A DNA stretch of 64,000 nt from NCBI GenBank assembly GCA_037783415.1, contig JAZGTN010000216.1, positions 15,001 through 79,000 of the forward strand, written 5' to 3'. Source of the DNA: Leptasterias polaris (lineage: Eukaryota; Echinodermata; Asteroidea; Forcipulatida; Asteriidae). This document shows, piece after piece, positions 1-14,617 of the stretch. Under the pieces are notes generated by a model. The model made no database searches. It was not told where the DNA came from and worked only from the letters and a program-made list of their open reading frames with translations. Position 1 is the stretch's first letter, and each line of letters starts with the position of its first letter. The translations under genes were made by a program, and so were the position numbers.

Positions 1-979
<979 letters not shown>

Positions 980-1206
980 CAACCAACCAACCAACCAACC
1001 AACCAACCAACCAACAACCAACAACCAACAAACAAACAACAAACAAACAACCAACAACCAACAAACAACCAACAAACAACCAACAACCAACAACCAACAA
1101 CCAACAACCAACAACCAACAACCAACAACCAACAACCAACAACCAACAACCAACAACCAACAACCAACAACCAACAACCAACAACCAACAACCAACAACC
1201 AACAAC
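980..1206. repeat. CAAC / CAACCAA variant repeats
   Basis: The pure CAA run changes abruptly into CAAC tetramers (about 980-1012), then mixed CAAAC stretches, then a regular CAACCAA-type heptamer up to 1206. The stepwise change in unit length is typical of slippage at the edge of a microsatellite. Confidence 0.93.
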
Positions 1207-1212
1207 AGTTTG

Positions 1213-2224
1213 ATGGGCACCACACTTAATTTAGGTGCCAAACTTATTATAATTTTGTGGAAACCGACAGCTACTTTTGACTAATATTAATGTTTTGGGG
1301 TCATGCAATTAATATATTGTGTAATTCTGATAATTTATTACAATCTTTGGTTTTGCGATCATTGCCTAAACTTTGGAGGAGACTTCGATAAATGTATGCT
1401 TTAAAGTTGGTCCTATTTGGCTTGGGAAGTGGATAAGTTGGTCCTATTTGGCTTGGGAAGTGGAAAATTGATTCACGAAAACTGGCAGCAAATATATTTG
1501 GGAAAAAGCACATGTTTATTGTTTTTTTATAAGGGGGGGGGGGTGTTTTCCTCTGGGGTAATATGCAAACATTCCAAACGGCTTATCTGCCCAAAAAGAT
1601 CTGGAGTTTAGTCGTACAAAAGTATGTTTGATTGGTTTTCAAGAGGTTAAAAGACTTTAAATATGTTTTGGGGTATTTTTGAATATTTAGCATTTAGCGT
1701 TGGTTGCTATGGGTGCACTACTCTAAATCGACCAAAAATTCATGCGCCAAGCTACTTATCATAATTTGTAAACCCACAACTTATTTTTAATTATAACGTT
1801 TTGGGGGTCATGCAACTAATAGAGTGTGTAATTATAGGAACTTATCACAACCTGGGGGTTCTGGGTTTCAAGTTTTGAGGAGATTTGATAAATTTGGGCT
1901 TTAAAGTTGGTCCTATTTAGTATGGGAATTGGAGGAGTGCCTCCCGAAAACTGGCGGCAAGTCGGTTTGGGAAAAAACACATTTTCGGGGGTGTTTTTTT
2001 TCTGGGGTAATTAGCAAAAATTCCAAACGGCTGACCTGCCAAAAATTGAAAAGAAATCTGAAGTTTAGTGGTCTGAAAATATATTTGATTGGTTTTCAAG
2101 AGGCTGAGAGACTTTTAACAATTTTTTGAGAATTTTTGAATATTTAGCATTTATCATTGTTTGCTATGGGAGTCTATTTAGAGGGGTGAAACCATGGGAG
2201 ATTATTTAGAGTGGTGCGCCCCCC
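1213..2224 (-). mobile_element. Two diverged copies of the 483 bp TIR element, inverted
   Basis: About 1213-1705 and 1711-2224 are two head-to-tail, mutually diverged copies of the element found in the opposite orientation at 2226-2708. Shared landmarks are the GGTCCTATTTGGC stretch, the segment around CCAAACGG, and the run GGGGGTCATGCA. The second copy starts with GGGTGCACTACTCTAAAT and ends near GAGTGGTGCGCCCC. It meets the next copy at a near-perfect palindrome (2213-2235, GGTGCGCCC...GGGCGCACC). The copies have no coding capacity of their own, and short ORFs over them are incidental. Confidence 0.75.
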
Positions 2225-2225
2225 T

Positions 2226-2708
2226 GGGCGCACCCCTCTAAATGATCTCCCATAGGAACCAATGCTAAATGATAATTATTCAAAAATACTCAAAAAATCG
2301 TGTAAGTCTCTCAGCCTCTTGAAAACCAATCAGACATATTTCCGGACAACTAAACTTCAGAATTCTTTTCAATTTTTGGCAGGTCAGCCGTTTGGAATTT
2401 TTGCTAACTACCCCAGAAGAAAAAAACACGATTTTATTTTTTTTTCCAAAACCGACTTGCTGCCAGTTTTCGTGAAGCACTTCTCCACTTCCCCGGTCAA
2501 ATAGGGCCAACTTTAACGCCTAAATTTATCAAGTCTCCTCAAAAGTTGAAGCACAGAACCCCCAGGTTGTGATAGATTTTTATATTTACACAATCTATTA
2601 ATTGCATGACCCCCAAAACGTTATAATTAAAAATAAGTTGTGGGTTTACAAATTATGATAAGTAGCTTGGCGCATTAATTCTGGCTTATTTAGTGTGGTG
2701 CACCCTAT
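2226..2708 (+). mobile_element. 483 bp non-autonomous TIR element (MITE-like), array copy 1
   Basis: This 483 bp segment begins GGGCGCACCCCTCTAAAT and ends ATTTAGTGTGGTGCACCC. The two ends are imperfect inverted repeats of about 18 bp. Identical-length copies lie at 6358-6840, 10485-10967 and 14618-15100, always separating the transposase-bearing interiors, and two diverged inverted copies lie just upstream. The absence of an ORF and the inverted ends suggest a MITE, or the long terminal segment of a larger element. No convincing target duplication can be read because every junction is with another repeat. Confidence 0.7.
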
Positions 2709-3661
2709 AAGGGCACTTAATTATTCTTTATGGTTAAAAAATTATGCTTAAATTGTTGAGAATAAGTCACTGACTTGATATCTGGAAAAAAAAAAGTGAA
2801 ATGTTATTGCGTTCGTCTACAACAAGGTCAAACATGTTGGAGCATTTACATGTACTCTAAGCACTATGCGAGAAGAAAAACCTGCACGACACACTGTGTA
2901 CATTCTAAGGACAAGTCAGAAGTTATATCCAAGTCCTCACTCAAAAAGTTATTAACATGTCTCTTTTTTATCACAGGATCATAAAAACCTTACAAGTTAT
3001 TTAATTAATCATTAAGAAGGGGTTAATTGGCATGAACAAGCTGTAAACATGGAAGGGGGCTGGCCGGGGGGGGGGGGGGGGGGGGTCACATTTTGCTTTC
3101 CCTTAAATTATTCTAACCATGCATTCATATTAGTCTAAAATGGGGAGCTTTATAAAATCTAGAAAACACATAGGTCACTTTTTGTACATTTAACTGCCCT
3201 TTCAAATTGTATTCTACCTCTGGAACGGGGTAAAAGGGGGAAAGGGTGGGCGGGGCGTGGGCGGGGCATGTTGAAAAAGGCCAAACCATTATGATTGTTT
3301 CTGGTTGATGGGGACAAGTTATAACTCTATCCAGAAACAGATGGCTATTATCTTAGACAATTCCCCTGGGATGGGGGCCTTTTCACAGGTCCTACTGTCC
3401 AATATGGAGCATTGGCAATGGTTTTATCTTGATGAATTTTTGTGAAATTTATCTGAAATTGAAAAAAAAATAAAAAAAAATAAAATATATATATTTTGGC
3501 ATATCGGCCGAAATTTGTGCGTTCAGCGTAGTGTCGGCCCTGATACGCTAGCTTGTGCATCGGGAGAACTCTAAAAGTATTTTTGCTTTAGACCACAATT
3601 AATGTGAGATCACTTATGATGGATGCCATTCAATGTTTGTAACAAATCCATTGCCATAAAA

Positions 3662-5764
3662 ATGGGTAGAGCTAGACGCGGCATTTTCAAGATGCAAAAA
3701 ACTTGGTTCAAGCCGAAAAATAAATTTAATTCACTACAGGACAAAGGCAGTGAAACTCAAAGTATACCTACACCACGGTATGTCAGGCCAACCCATCAGC
3801 AGTTGAGTTTAGCCGCCCCAAATACGGAGCGAGGAGATTTCTGCCACATTGCAGCACAGATGGAACAAGACAACCGCAGAAATGTGATGCTCCTTCGCCC
3901 AAAAGTTGTAGAACTGGCTCCAGTTGACAAGATCCAGCTCAAGGGAGTGATCCCAATAGCCAACAAATGTGGCCAGCCACTGCCCAAGAGAGGAACTGAT
4001 CACCAAGGAGGAGGTTATCGTTTTGTAGACATCAACTCAGCTCTAGAGCTGGGTGCACAAGCTGTACTTGATCATCAACAAACACATCCTAAGTGTGATG
4101 GTCAACCTAAACTATTGGCTGAGGCAGAAGAGCGTAGAGGTTTAGCCGTCTCAGAGGTAATGTCCTGCAAAAAGTGTGGTTTTAAAACACAAAAGACAAA
4201 ACTTTACAGTGAGATAGCTAACGAGGGTAGGAAGCGGGGACGACGCACTGCAACCCCAAACATGTCTTTCCAAGTTGGCCTGCAGAACACTGGCATTGCA
4301 ACCGCAGGTGCGAGGAGGCTCTTGACATCAATGGACACAGCTGTACCATGCACTAGTGGGCTGCAAAAAATTTCGAACAAATGTGGTGAAATTATCAAAA
4401 ATGAAAATATCAGAGACATGGCAGACAAGAGGAAACTAGTGAAAGACATCCGTGAGCTCCAAGGCTTTGAATGAGAAAGTCCAATTGCAGTTGAAATGGA
4501 CAGGCAGTATAATAATCCCCTGCGCAACTGTAGGAAAAAAAACCCATTTGTTCCTGCAACACAGACAAGAGACACCGTGTGCGAGAACGCAACTACTTCA
4601 AAGTTTGTTATAATGTACCATCAAGAAAACAAGCTTTGTAAAAGTGGTGAAATGTCACCATCATCATTCGGTCAACAATGCACATCCGCTAAGCACGGCG
4701 ACAAGTGCACAGCTACTCGTCCAGCGCATTTCAATATGGGAGATGAGAGAGAAGGGGGTGTTCGATGTGCGACTAAACTTTTGGAGTGCACGGAACCAGT
4801 TCTTGTGGATAGAATAACAACAGACGCTGACGGCTGTCTAGCAAAAGGAATGAATTCTGTCATGAGAAGAAGAACGGGAAAGGAAATGGAAAGTCTGCTG
4901 GACCCATCCCACTTGAACCGCTCGCTTTGTGCGGCAGTCAGCCGAGCAAACTTTAGCAGTGACATGTTCCCTGGGAACAGTGCAAGAGACCGAAACAGAG
5001 TACAGGACCGATTTGCTGATGACGTGAGTCACAGAGCACAGGCTGAGGCACACCATATTTCCATTAAATGCGGAAATGACACAGCAAGCATGAAAAGACT
5101 GGCTGCAAAGGCGATTGATGCAATTCCGAACTGCTACATGGGAGACCATGAGAAATGCAAACAAAATTCTCATGTTTGCAACGGTAAATACAAGTACCCA
5201 TACCTCTCTCGCTATGTCCGCGGCAGATTTATTTTAACATCTAAAGATGAGGAAATCTTAAAAACAATTTTGGAAAAACGCATAGGAGACGAAGCGATAG
5301 AGAGAACCAAGTACAGAACAAGTTCCCAGAAGTCTGAATCCATGAATCATGCCTACGCCATGACAAATCCAAAAGGAACACTAACCTTTTCAAGGAACGG
5401 AGCTTCAAGAGATCACAGCGCCATCCATCTGGTGAACAACCAACATGCAAACTCTATTATCAAAAAGTGTGAGGCAACTCATTGCCCCATTACTGCTGGA
5501 TCACCCGCTGCAAAAGCCCTCGATGCAATGGACAAAAAACAACAATATCACAAAAAACGTGTTATGGGAAAGATCTACAAAAAGCGACGAGCACAGTGTC
5601 GAGCTGAACGATATCACACTTACTATGCTAAAAAAAATTTGTATCAACCTGGCCAACTAAATCCAAAGTCACAGGACACTAACTCATCGTATAACTATGA
5701 GGGGCCAAAGATTCACAAGGAGCACAATTACAGCAGAATGTTCTCAAAATGGAAAAACCGATAG
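3662..5764 (+). pseudogene. Mutator-like transposase, unit 1, interrupted by one in-frame TGA
   Basis: One reading frame runs from 3662 to the TAG at 5762-5764, about 700 codons. It is broken only by a TGA at 4472-4474 (codon 271). The frame after the TGA continues at once and contains YNNPLRN at the position where the family normally reads through. I recognise the Mutator-like transposase domain family of marine invertebrates from several features: a basic MGRARRG start, a CKKCGF zinc-ribbon-like motif near residue 169, the RRLLTSMD segment, and a C-terminal KSESMNHAYAMTNPKGTL block followed by TFSRNGASRDHSAIHLVNN. I prefer Met 3662 (AAAAATGG context, basic family-like N-terminus) over the in-frame ATG at 3623. 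The TGA could be a CGA (Arg) codon that mutated at CpG. Function would be cut-and-paste transposition; as written the product is split. Confidence 0.8.
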
Positions 5765-6218
5765 AGTGTAACTCTAATTGAATCACTTGACTTTTCCGGA
5801 AACTTGACATTCATAATAATGCAATGTTTACACCTCCCCCACTCTTCTTGTTCAGTTATTAATAGTTAATACCAACCATGCCATGTAATGTATGAATGAT
5901 GATGATGTTTACAACATGTTTATTTCTTCCTAATTGAGGAAGCAACCAGCCGCTGTTGACCCATGATTTTCTTGAAAGTGACTTACCATCACAGTCTCAT
6001 CAAATAGTCATACACGATAGTCGTACCGTCGATCGTAGTTTGTCCCGTCTTACACACTGTATACTGACTGTTAAGTGTGTAGGAATAGGATGCCTAAAAA
6101 AAAAGCAAGCCACTCTTTGAAAACGTTGAATTATTCTGTTAACAAGTGACAATGTTATTGCTATCTATATTTTATTATAATTACTGTTTGCAGCCAGAGG
6201 AGTGATGTTTTCACGAAC

Positions 6219-6224
6219 AATAAA
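6219..6224 (+). terminator. AATAAA polyadenylation signal of the unit 1 transposase
   Basis: AATAAA lies about 455 bases after the transposase stop and is followed by an A-rich run. The same signal recurs at the same place in units 2 and 3. It is the only good candidate between the stop codon and the next 483 bp element. Confidence 0.5.
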
Positions 6225-7788
6225 AAAAAACGGCGATAACTGACGAAAGAAGTCTCAAACAACTCATTTCTGTCACGCCTGCAATTGTAAACAAACGGCA
6301 GACATGTTTAAATCCCAACAAAAATGGCTGCAAGGGCGCCACCATGTTGTATATATAGGGCGCACCCCTCTAAATGATCTCCCATAGGAACCAATGCTAA
6401 ATGATAATTATTCAAAAATACTCAAAAAATCGTGTAAGTCTCTCAGCCTCTTGAAAACCAATCAGACATATTTCCGGACAACTAAACTTCAGAATTCTTT
6501 TCAATTTTTGGCAGGTCAGCCGTTTGGAATTTTTGCTAACTACCCCAGAAGAAAAAAACACGATTTTATTTTTTTTTCCAAAACCGACTTGCTGCCAGTT
6601 TTCGTGAAGCACTTCTCCACTTCCTCGGTCAAATAGGGCCAACTTTAACGCCTAAATTTATCAAGTCTCCTCAAAAGTTGAAGCACAGAACCCCCAGGTT
6701 GTGATAGATTTTTATATTTACACAATCTATTAATTGCATGACCCCCAAAACGTTATAATTAAAAATAAGTTGTGGGTTTACAAATTATGATAAGTAGCTT
6801 GGCGCATTAATTCTGGCTTATTTAGTGTGGTGCACCCTATAAGGGCACTTAATTATTCTTTATGGTTAAAAAATTATGCTTAAATTGTTGAGAATAAGTC
6901 ACTGACTTGATATCTGGAAAAAAAAAAGTGAAATGTTATTGCGTTCGTCTACAACAAGGTCAAACATGTTGGAGCATTTACATGTACTCTAAGCACTATG
7001 CGAGAAGAAAAACCTGCACGACACACTGTGTACATTCTAAGGACAAGTCAGAAGTTATATCCAAGTCCTCACTCAAAAAGTTATTAACATGTCTCTTTTT
7101 TATCACAGGATCATAAAAACCTTACAAGTTATTTAATTAATCATTAAGAAGGGGTTAATTGGCATGAACAAGCTGTAAACATGGAAGGGGGCTGGCCGGG
7201 GGGGGGGGGGGGTCACATTTTGCTTTCCCTTAAATTATTCTAACCATGCATTCATATTAGTCTAAAATGGGGAGCTTTATAAAATCTAGAAAACACATAG
7301 GTCACTTTTTGTACATTTAACTGCCCTTTCAAATTGTATTCTACCTCTGGAACGGGGTAAAAGGGGGAAAGGGTGGGCGGGGCGTGGGCGGGGCATGTTG
7401 ACAAAGGCCAAACCATTATGATTGTTTCTGGTTGATGGGGACAAGTTATAACTCTATCCAGAAACAGATGGCTATTATCTTAGACAATTCCCCTGGGATG
7501 GGGGCCTTTTCACAGGTCCTACTGTCCAATATGGAGCATTGGCAATGGTTTTATCTTGATGAATTTTTGTGAAATTTATCTGAAATTGAAAAAAAAATAT
7601 AAAAAAATAAAATATATATATTTTGGCATATCGGCCGAAATTTGTGCGTTCAGCGTAGTGTCGGCCCTGATACGCTAGCTTGTGCATCGGGAGAACTCTA
7701 AAAGTATTTTTGCTTTAGACCACAATTAATGTGAGATCACTTATGATGGATGCCATTCAATGTTTGTAACAAATCCATTGCCATAAAA

Positions 7789-9891
7789 ATGGGTAGAGCT
7801 AGACGCGGCATTTTCAAGATGCAAAAAACTTGGTTCAAGCCAAAAAATAAATTTAATTCACTACAGGACAAAGGCAGTGAAACTCAAAGTATACCTACAC
7901 CACGGTATGTCAGGCCAACCCATCAGCAGTTGAGTTTAGCCGCCCCAAATACGGAGCGAGGAGATTTCTGCCACATTGCAGCACAGATGGAACAAGACAA
8001 CCGCAGAAATGTGATGCTCCTTCGCCCAAAAGTTGTAGAACTGGCTCCAGTTGACAAGATCCAGCTCAAGGGAGTGATCCCAATAGCCAACAAATGTGGC
8101 CAGCCACTGCCCAAGAGAGGAACTGATCACCAAGGAGGAGGTTATCGTTTTGTAGACATCAACTCAGCTCTAGAGCTGGGTGCACAAGCTGTACTTGATC
8201 ATCAACAAACACATCCTAAGTGTGATGGTCAACCTAAACTATTGGCTGAGGCAGAAGAGCGTAGAGGTTTAGCCGTCTCAGAGGTAATGTCCTGCAAAAA
8301 GTGTGGTTTTAAAACACAAAAGACAAAACTTTACAGTGAGATAGCTAACGAGGGTAGGAAGCGGGGACGACGCACTGCAACCCCAAACATGTCTTTCCAA
8401 GTTGGCCTGCAGAACACTGGCATTGCAACCGCAGGTGCGAGGAGGCTCTTGACATCAATGGACACAGCTGTACCATGCACTAGTGGGCTGCAAAAAATTT
8501 CGAACAAATGTGGTGAAATTATCAAAAATGAAAATATCAGAGACATGGCAGACAAGAGGAAACTAGTGAAAGACATCCGTGAGCTCCAAGGCTTTGAATG
8601 AGAAAGTCCAATTGCAGTTGAAATGGACAGGCAGTATAATAATCCCCTGCGCAACTGTAGGAAAAAAAACCCATTTGTTCCTGCAACACAGACAAGAGAC
8701 ACCGTGTGCGAGAACGCAACTACTTCAAAGTTTGTTATAATGTACCATCAAGAAAACAAGCTTTGTAAAAGTGGTGAAATGTCACCATCATCATTCGGTC
8801 AACAATGCACATCCGCTAAGCACGGCGACAAGTGCACAGCTACTCGTCCAGCGCATTTCAATATGGGAGATGAGAGAGAAGGGGGTGTTCGATGTGCGAC
8901 TAAACTTTTGGAGTGCACGGAACCAGTTCTTGTGGATAGAATAACAACAGACGCTGACGGCTGTCTAGCAAAAGGAATGAATTCTGTCATGAGAAGAAGA
9001 ACGGGAAAGGAAATGGAAAGTCTGCTGGACCCATCCCACTTGAACCGCTCGCTTTGTGCGGCAGTCAGCCGAGCAAACTTTAGCAGTGACATGTTCCCTG
9101 GGAACAGTGCAAGAGACCGAAACAGAGTACAGGACCGATTTGCTGATGACGTGAGTCACAGAGCACAGGCTGAGGCACACCATATTTCCATTAAATGCGG
9201 AAATGACACAGCAAGCATGAAAAGACTGGCTGCAAAGGCGATTGATGCAATTCCGAACTGCTACATGGGAGACCATGAGAAATGCAAACAAAATTCTCAT
9301 GTTTGCAACGGTAAATACAAGTACCCATACCTCTCTCGCTATGTCCGCGGCAGATTTATTTTAACATCTAAAGATGAGGAAATCTTAAAAACAATTTTGG
9401 AAAAACGCATAGGAGACGAAGCGATAGAGAGAACCAAGTACAGAACAAGTTCCCAGAAGTCTGAATCCATGAATCATGCCTACGCCATGACAAATCCAAA
9501 AGGAACACTAACCTTTTCAAGGAACGGAGCTTCAAGAGATCACAGCGCCATCCATCTGGTGAACAACCAACATGCAAACTCTATTATCAAAAAGTGTGAG
9601 GCAACTCATTGCCCCATTACTGCTGGATCACCCGCTGCAAAAGCCCTCGATGCAATGGACAAAAAACAACAATATCACAAAAAACGTGTTATGGGAAAGA
9701 TCTACAAAAAGCGACGAGCACAGTGTCGAGCTGAACGATATCACACTTACTATGCTAAAAAAAATTTGTATCAACCTGGCCAACTAAATCCAAAGTCACA
9801 GGACACTAACTCATCGTATAACTATGAGGGGCCAAAGATTCACAAGGAGCACAATTACAGCAGAATGTTCTCAAAATGGAAAAACCGATAG
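7789..9891 (+). pseudogene. Mutator-like transposase, unit 2, same in-frame TGA
   Basis: This second copy of the same frame has its start at 7789, TGA at 8599-8601, re-entry in the same frame, and the terminal stop at 9889-9891. The conceptual protein halves are identical to unit 1. The only coding change seen near the start is silent (AAG CCG versus AAG CCA, proline). Keeping the same nonsense codon with otherwise intact coding means the stop predates the tandem amplification. The poly-G run upstream is shorter here than in units 1 and 3. Confidence 0.8.
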
Positions 9892-11921
9892 AGTGTAACT
9901 CTAATTGAATCACTTGACTTTTCCGGAAACTTGACATTCATAATAATGCAATGTTTACACCTCCCCCACTCTTCTTGTTCAGTTATTAATAGTTAATACC
10001 AACCATGCCATGTAATGTATGAATGATGATGATGTTTACAACATGTTTATTTCTTCCTAATTGAGGAAGCAACCAGCCGCTGTTGACCCATGATTTTCTT
10101 GAAAGTGACTTACCATCACAGTCTCATCAAATAGTCATACACGATAGTCGTACCGTCGATCGTAGTTTGTCCCGTCTTACACACTGTATACTGACTGTTA
10201 AGTGTGTAGGAATAGGATGCCTAAAAAAAAAGCAAGCCACTCTTTGAAAACGTTGAATTATTCTGTTAACAAGTGACAATGTTATTGCTATCTATATTTT
10301 ATTATAATTACTGTTTGCAGCCAGAGGAGTGATGTTTTCACGAACAATAAAAAAAAACGGCGATAACTGACGAAAGAAGTCTCAAACAACTCATTTCTGT
10401 CACGCCTGCAATTGTAAACAAACGGCAGACATGTTTAAATCCCAACAAAAATGGCTGCAAGGGCGCCACCATGTTGTATATATAGGGCGCACCCCTCTAA
10501 ATGATCTCCCATAGGAACCAATGCTAAATGATAATTATTCAAAAATACTCAAAAAATCGTGTAAGTCTCTCAGCCTCTTGAAAACCAATCAGACATATTT
10601 CCGGACAACTAAACTTCAGAATTCTTTTCAATTTTTGGCAGGTCAGCCGTTTGGAATTTTTGCTAACTACCCCAGAAGAAAAAAACACGATTTTATTTTT
10701 TTTTCCAAAACCGACTTGCTGCCAGTTTTCGTGAAGCACTTCTCCACTTCCCCGGTCAAATAGGGCCAACTTTAACGCCTAAATTTATCAAGTCTCCTCA
10801 AAAGTTGAAGCACAGAACCCCCAGGTTGTGATAGATTTTTATATTTACACAATCTATTAATTGCATGACCCCCAAAACGTTATAATTAAAAATAAGTTGT
10901 GGGTTTACAAATTATGATAAGTAGCTTGGCGCATTAATTCTGGCTTATTTAGTGTGGTGCACCCTATAAGGGCACTTAATTATTCTTTATGGTTAAAAAA
11001 TTATGCTTAAATTGTTGAGAATAAGTCACTGACTTGATATCTGGAAAAAAAAAAGTGAAATGTTATTGCGTTCGTCTACAACAAGGTCAAACATGTTGGA
11101 GCATTTACATGTACTCTAAGCACTATGCGAGAAGAAAAACCTGCACGACACACTGTGTACATTCTAAGGACAAGTCAGAAGTTATATCCAAGTCCTCACT
11201 CAAAAAGTTATTAACATGTCTCTTTTTTATCACAGGATCATAAAAACCTTACAAGTTATTTAATTAATCATTAAGAAGGGGTTAATTGGCATGAACAAGC
11301 TGTAAACATGGAAGGGGGCTGGCCGGGGGGGGGGGGGGGGGGGGGTCACATTTTGCTTTCCCTTAAATTATTCTAACCATGCATTCATATTAGTCTAAAA
11401 TGGGGAGCTTTATAAAATCTAGAAAACACATAGGTCACTTTTTGTACATTTAACTGCCCTTTCAAATTGTATTCTACCTCTGGAACGGGGTAAAAGGGGG
11501 AAAGGGTGGGCGGGGCGTGGGCGGGGCATGTTGAAAAAGGCCAAACCATTATGATTGTTTCTGGTTGATGGGGACAAGTTATAACTCTATCCAGAAACAG
11601 ATGGCTATTATCTTAGACAATTCCCCTGGGATGGGGGCCTTTTCACAGGTCCTACTGTCCAATATGGAGCATTGGCAATGGTTTTATCTTGATGAATTTT
11701 TGTGAAATTTATCTGAAATTGAAAAAAAAATAAAAAAAAATAAAATATATATATTTTGGCATATCGGCCGAAATTTGTGCGTTCAGCGTAGTGTCGGCCC
11801 TGATACGCTAGCTTGTGCATCGGGAGAACTCTAAAAGTATTTTTGCTTTAGACCACAATTAATGTGAGATCACTTATGATGGATGCCATTCAATGTTTGT
11901 AACAAATCCATTGCCATAAAA

Positions 11922-14024
11922 ATGGGTAGAGCTAGACGCGGCATTTTCAAGATGCAAAAAACTTGGTTCAAGCCAAAAAATAAATTTAATTCACTACAGG
12001 ACAAAGGCAGTGAAACTCAAAGTATACCTACACCACGGTATGTCAGGCCAACCCATCAGCAGTTGAGTTTAGCCGCCCCAAATACGGAGCGAGGAGATTT
12101 CTGCCACATTGCAGCACAGATGGAACAAGACAACCGCAGAAATGTGATGCTCCTTCGCCCAAAAGTTGTAGAACTGGCTCCAGTTGACAAGATCCAGCTC
12201 AAGGGAGTGATCCCAATAGCCAACAAATGTGGCCAGCCACTGCCCAAGAGAGGAACTGATCACCAAGGAGGAGGTTATCGTTTTGTAGACATCAACTCAG
12301 CTCTAGAGCTGGGTGCACAAGCTGTACTTGATCATCAACAAACACATCCTAAGTGTGATGGTCAACCTAAACTATTGGCTGAGGCAGAAGAGCGTAGAGG
12401 TTTAGCCGTCTCAGAGGTAATGTCCTGCAAAAAGTGTGGTTTTAAAACACAAAAGACAAAACTTTACAGTGAGATAGCTAACGAGGGTAGGAAGCGGGGA
12501 CGACGCACTGCAACCCCAAACATGTCTTTCCAAGTTGGCCTGCAGAACACTGGCATTGCAACCGCAGGTGCGAGGAGGCTCTTGACATCAATGGACACAG
12601 CTGTACCATGCACTAGTGGGCTGCAAAAAATTTCGAACAAATGTGGTGAAATTATCAAAAATGAAAATATCAGAGACATGGCAGACAAGAGGAAACTAGT
12701 GAAAGACATCCGTGAGCTCCAAGGCTTTGAATGAGAAAGTCCAATTGCAGTTGAAATGGACAGGCAGTATAATAATCCCCTGCGCAACTGTAGGAAAAAA
12801 AACCCATTTGTTCCTGCAACACAGACAAGAGACACCGTGTGCGAGAACGCAACTACTTCAAAGTTTGTTATAATGTACCATCAAGAAAACAAGCTTTGTA
12901 AAAGTGGTGAAATGTCACCATCATCATTCGGTCAACAATGCACATCCGCTAAGCACGGCGACAAGTGCACAGCTACTCGTCCAGCGCATTTCAATATGGG
13001 AGATGAGAGAGAAGGGGGTGTTCGATGTGCGACTAAACTTTTGGAGTGCACGGAACCAGTTCTTGTGGATAGAATAACAACAGACGCTGACGGCTGTCTA
13101 GCAAAAGGAATGAATTCTGTCATGAGAAGAAGAACGGGAAAGGAAATGGAAAGTCTGCTGGACCCATCCCACTTGAACCGCTCGCTTTGTGCGGCAGTCA
13201 GCCGAGCAAACTTTAGCAGTGACATGTTCCCTGGGAACAGTGCAAGAGACCGAAACAGAGTACAGGACCGATTTGCTGATGACGTGAGTCACAGAGCACA
13301 GGCTGAGGCACACCATATTTCCATTAAATGCGGAAATGACACAGCAAGCATGAAAAGACTGGCTGCAAAGGCGATTGATGCAATTCCGAACTGCTACATG
13401 GGAGACCATGAGAAATGCAAACAAAATTCTCATGTTTGCAACGGTAAATACAAGTACCCATACCTCTCTCGCTATGTCCGCGGCAGATTTATTTTAACAT
13501 CTAAAGATGAGGAAATCTTAAAAACAATTTTGGAAAAACGCATAGGAGACGAAGCGATAGAGAGAACCAAGTACAGAACAAGTTCCCAGAAGTCTGAATC
13601 CATGAATCATGCCTACGCCATGACAAATCCAAAAGGAACACTAACCTTTTCAAGGAACGGAGCTTCAAGAGATCACAGCGCCATCCATCTGGTGAACAAC
13701 CAACATGCAAACTCTATTATCAAAAAGTGTGAGGCAACTCATTGCCCCATTACTGCTGGATCACCCGCTGCAAAAGCCCTCGATGCAATGGACAAAAAAC
13801 AACAATATCACAAAAAACGTGTTATGGGAAAGATCTACAAAAAGCGACGAGCACAGTGTCGAGCTGAACGATATCACACTTACTATGCTAAAAAAAATTT
13901 GTATCAACCTGGCCAACTAAATCCAAAGTCACAGGACACTAACTCATCGTATAACTATGAGGGGCCAAAGATTCACAAGGAGCACAATTACAGCAGAATG
14001 TTCTCAAAATGGAAAAACCGATAG
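11922..14024 (+). pseudogene. Mutator-like transposase, unit 3, same in-frame TGA
   Basis: Third copy: start at 11922, TGA at 12732-12734, final stop at 14022-14024. Conceptual halves are identical to units 1 and 2. The non-coding variants group it with unit 1 in the poly-G and AAAAGGCC region but with unit 2 at the silent proline codon. Units 1 to 3 therefore do not form a simple stepwise series, and exchange between units or mosaic assembly is possible. Downstream is the partial unit 4, which has no transposase. Confidence 0.8.
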
Positions 14025-14617
14025 AGTGTAACTCTAATTGAATCACTTGACTTTTCCGGAAACTTGACATTCATAATAATGCAATGTTTACACCTCCCCC
14101 ACTCTTCTTGTTCAGTTATTAATAGTTAATACCAACCATGCCATGTAATGTATGAATGATGATGATGTTTACAACATGTTTATTTCTTCCTAATTGAGGA
14201 AGCAACCAGCCGCTGTTGACCCATGATTTTCTTGAAAGTGACTTACCATCACAGTCTCATCAAATAGTCATACACGATAGTCGTACCGTCGATCGTAGTT
14301 TGTCCCGTCTTACACACTGTATACTGACTGTTAAGTGTGTAGGAATAGGATGCCTAAAAAAAAAGCAAGCCACTCTTTGAAAACGTTGAATTATTCTGTT
14401 AACAAGTGACAATGTTATTGCTATCTATATTTTATTATAATTACTGTTTGCAGCCAGAGGAGTGATGTTTTCACGAACAATAAAAAAAAACGGCGATAAC
14501 TGACGAAAGAAGTCTCAAACAACTCATTTCTGTCACGCCTGCAATTGTAAACAAACGGCAGACATGTTTAAATCCCAACAAAAATGGCTGCAAGGGCGCC
14601 ACCATGTTGTATATATA

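Noticed and set aside
2262..2510. Overlapping 76-80 codon ORFs on both strands, repeated in each array unit
   Set aside because: They lie inside the 483 bp TIR element, occur on both strands at once, and have no family resemblance.
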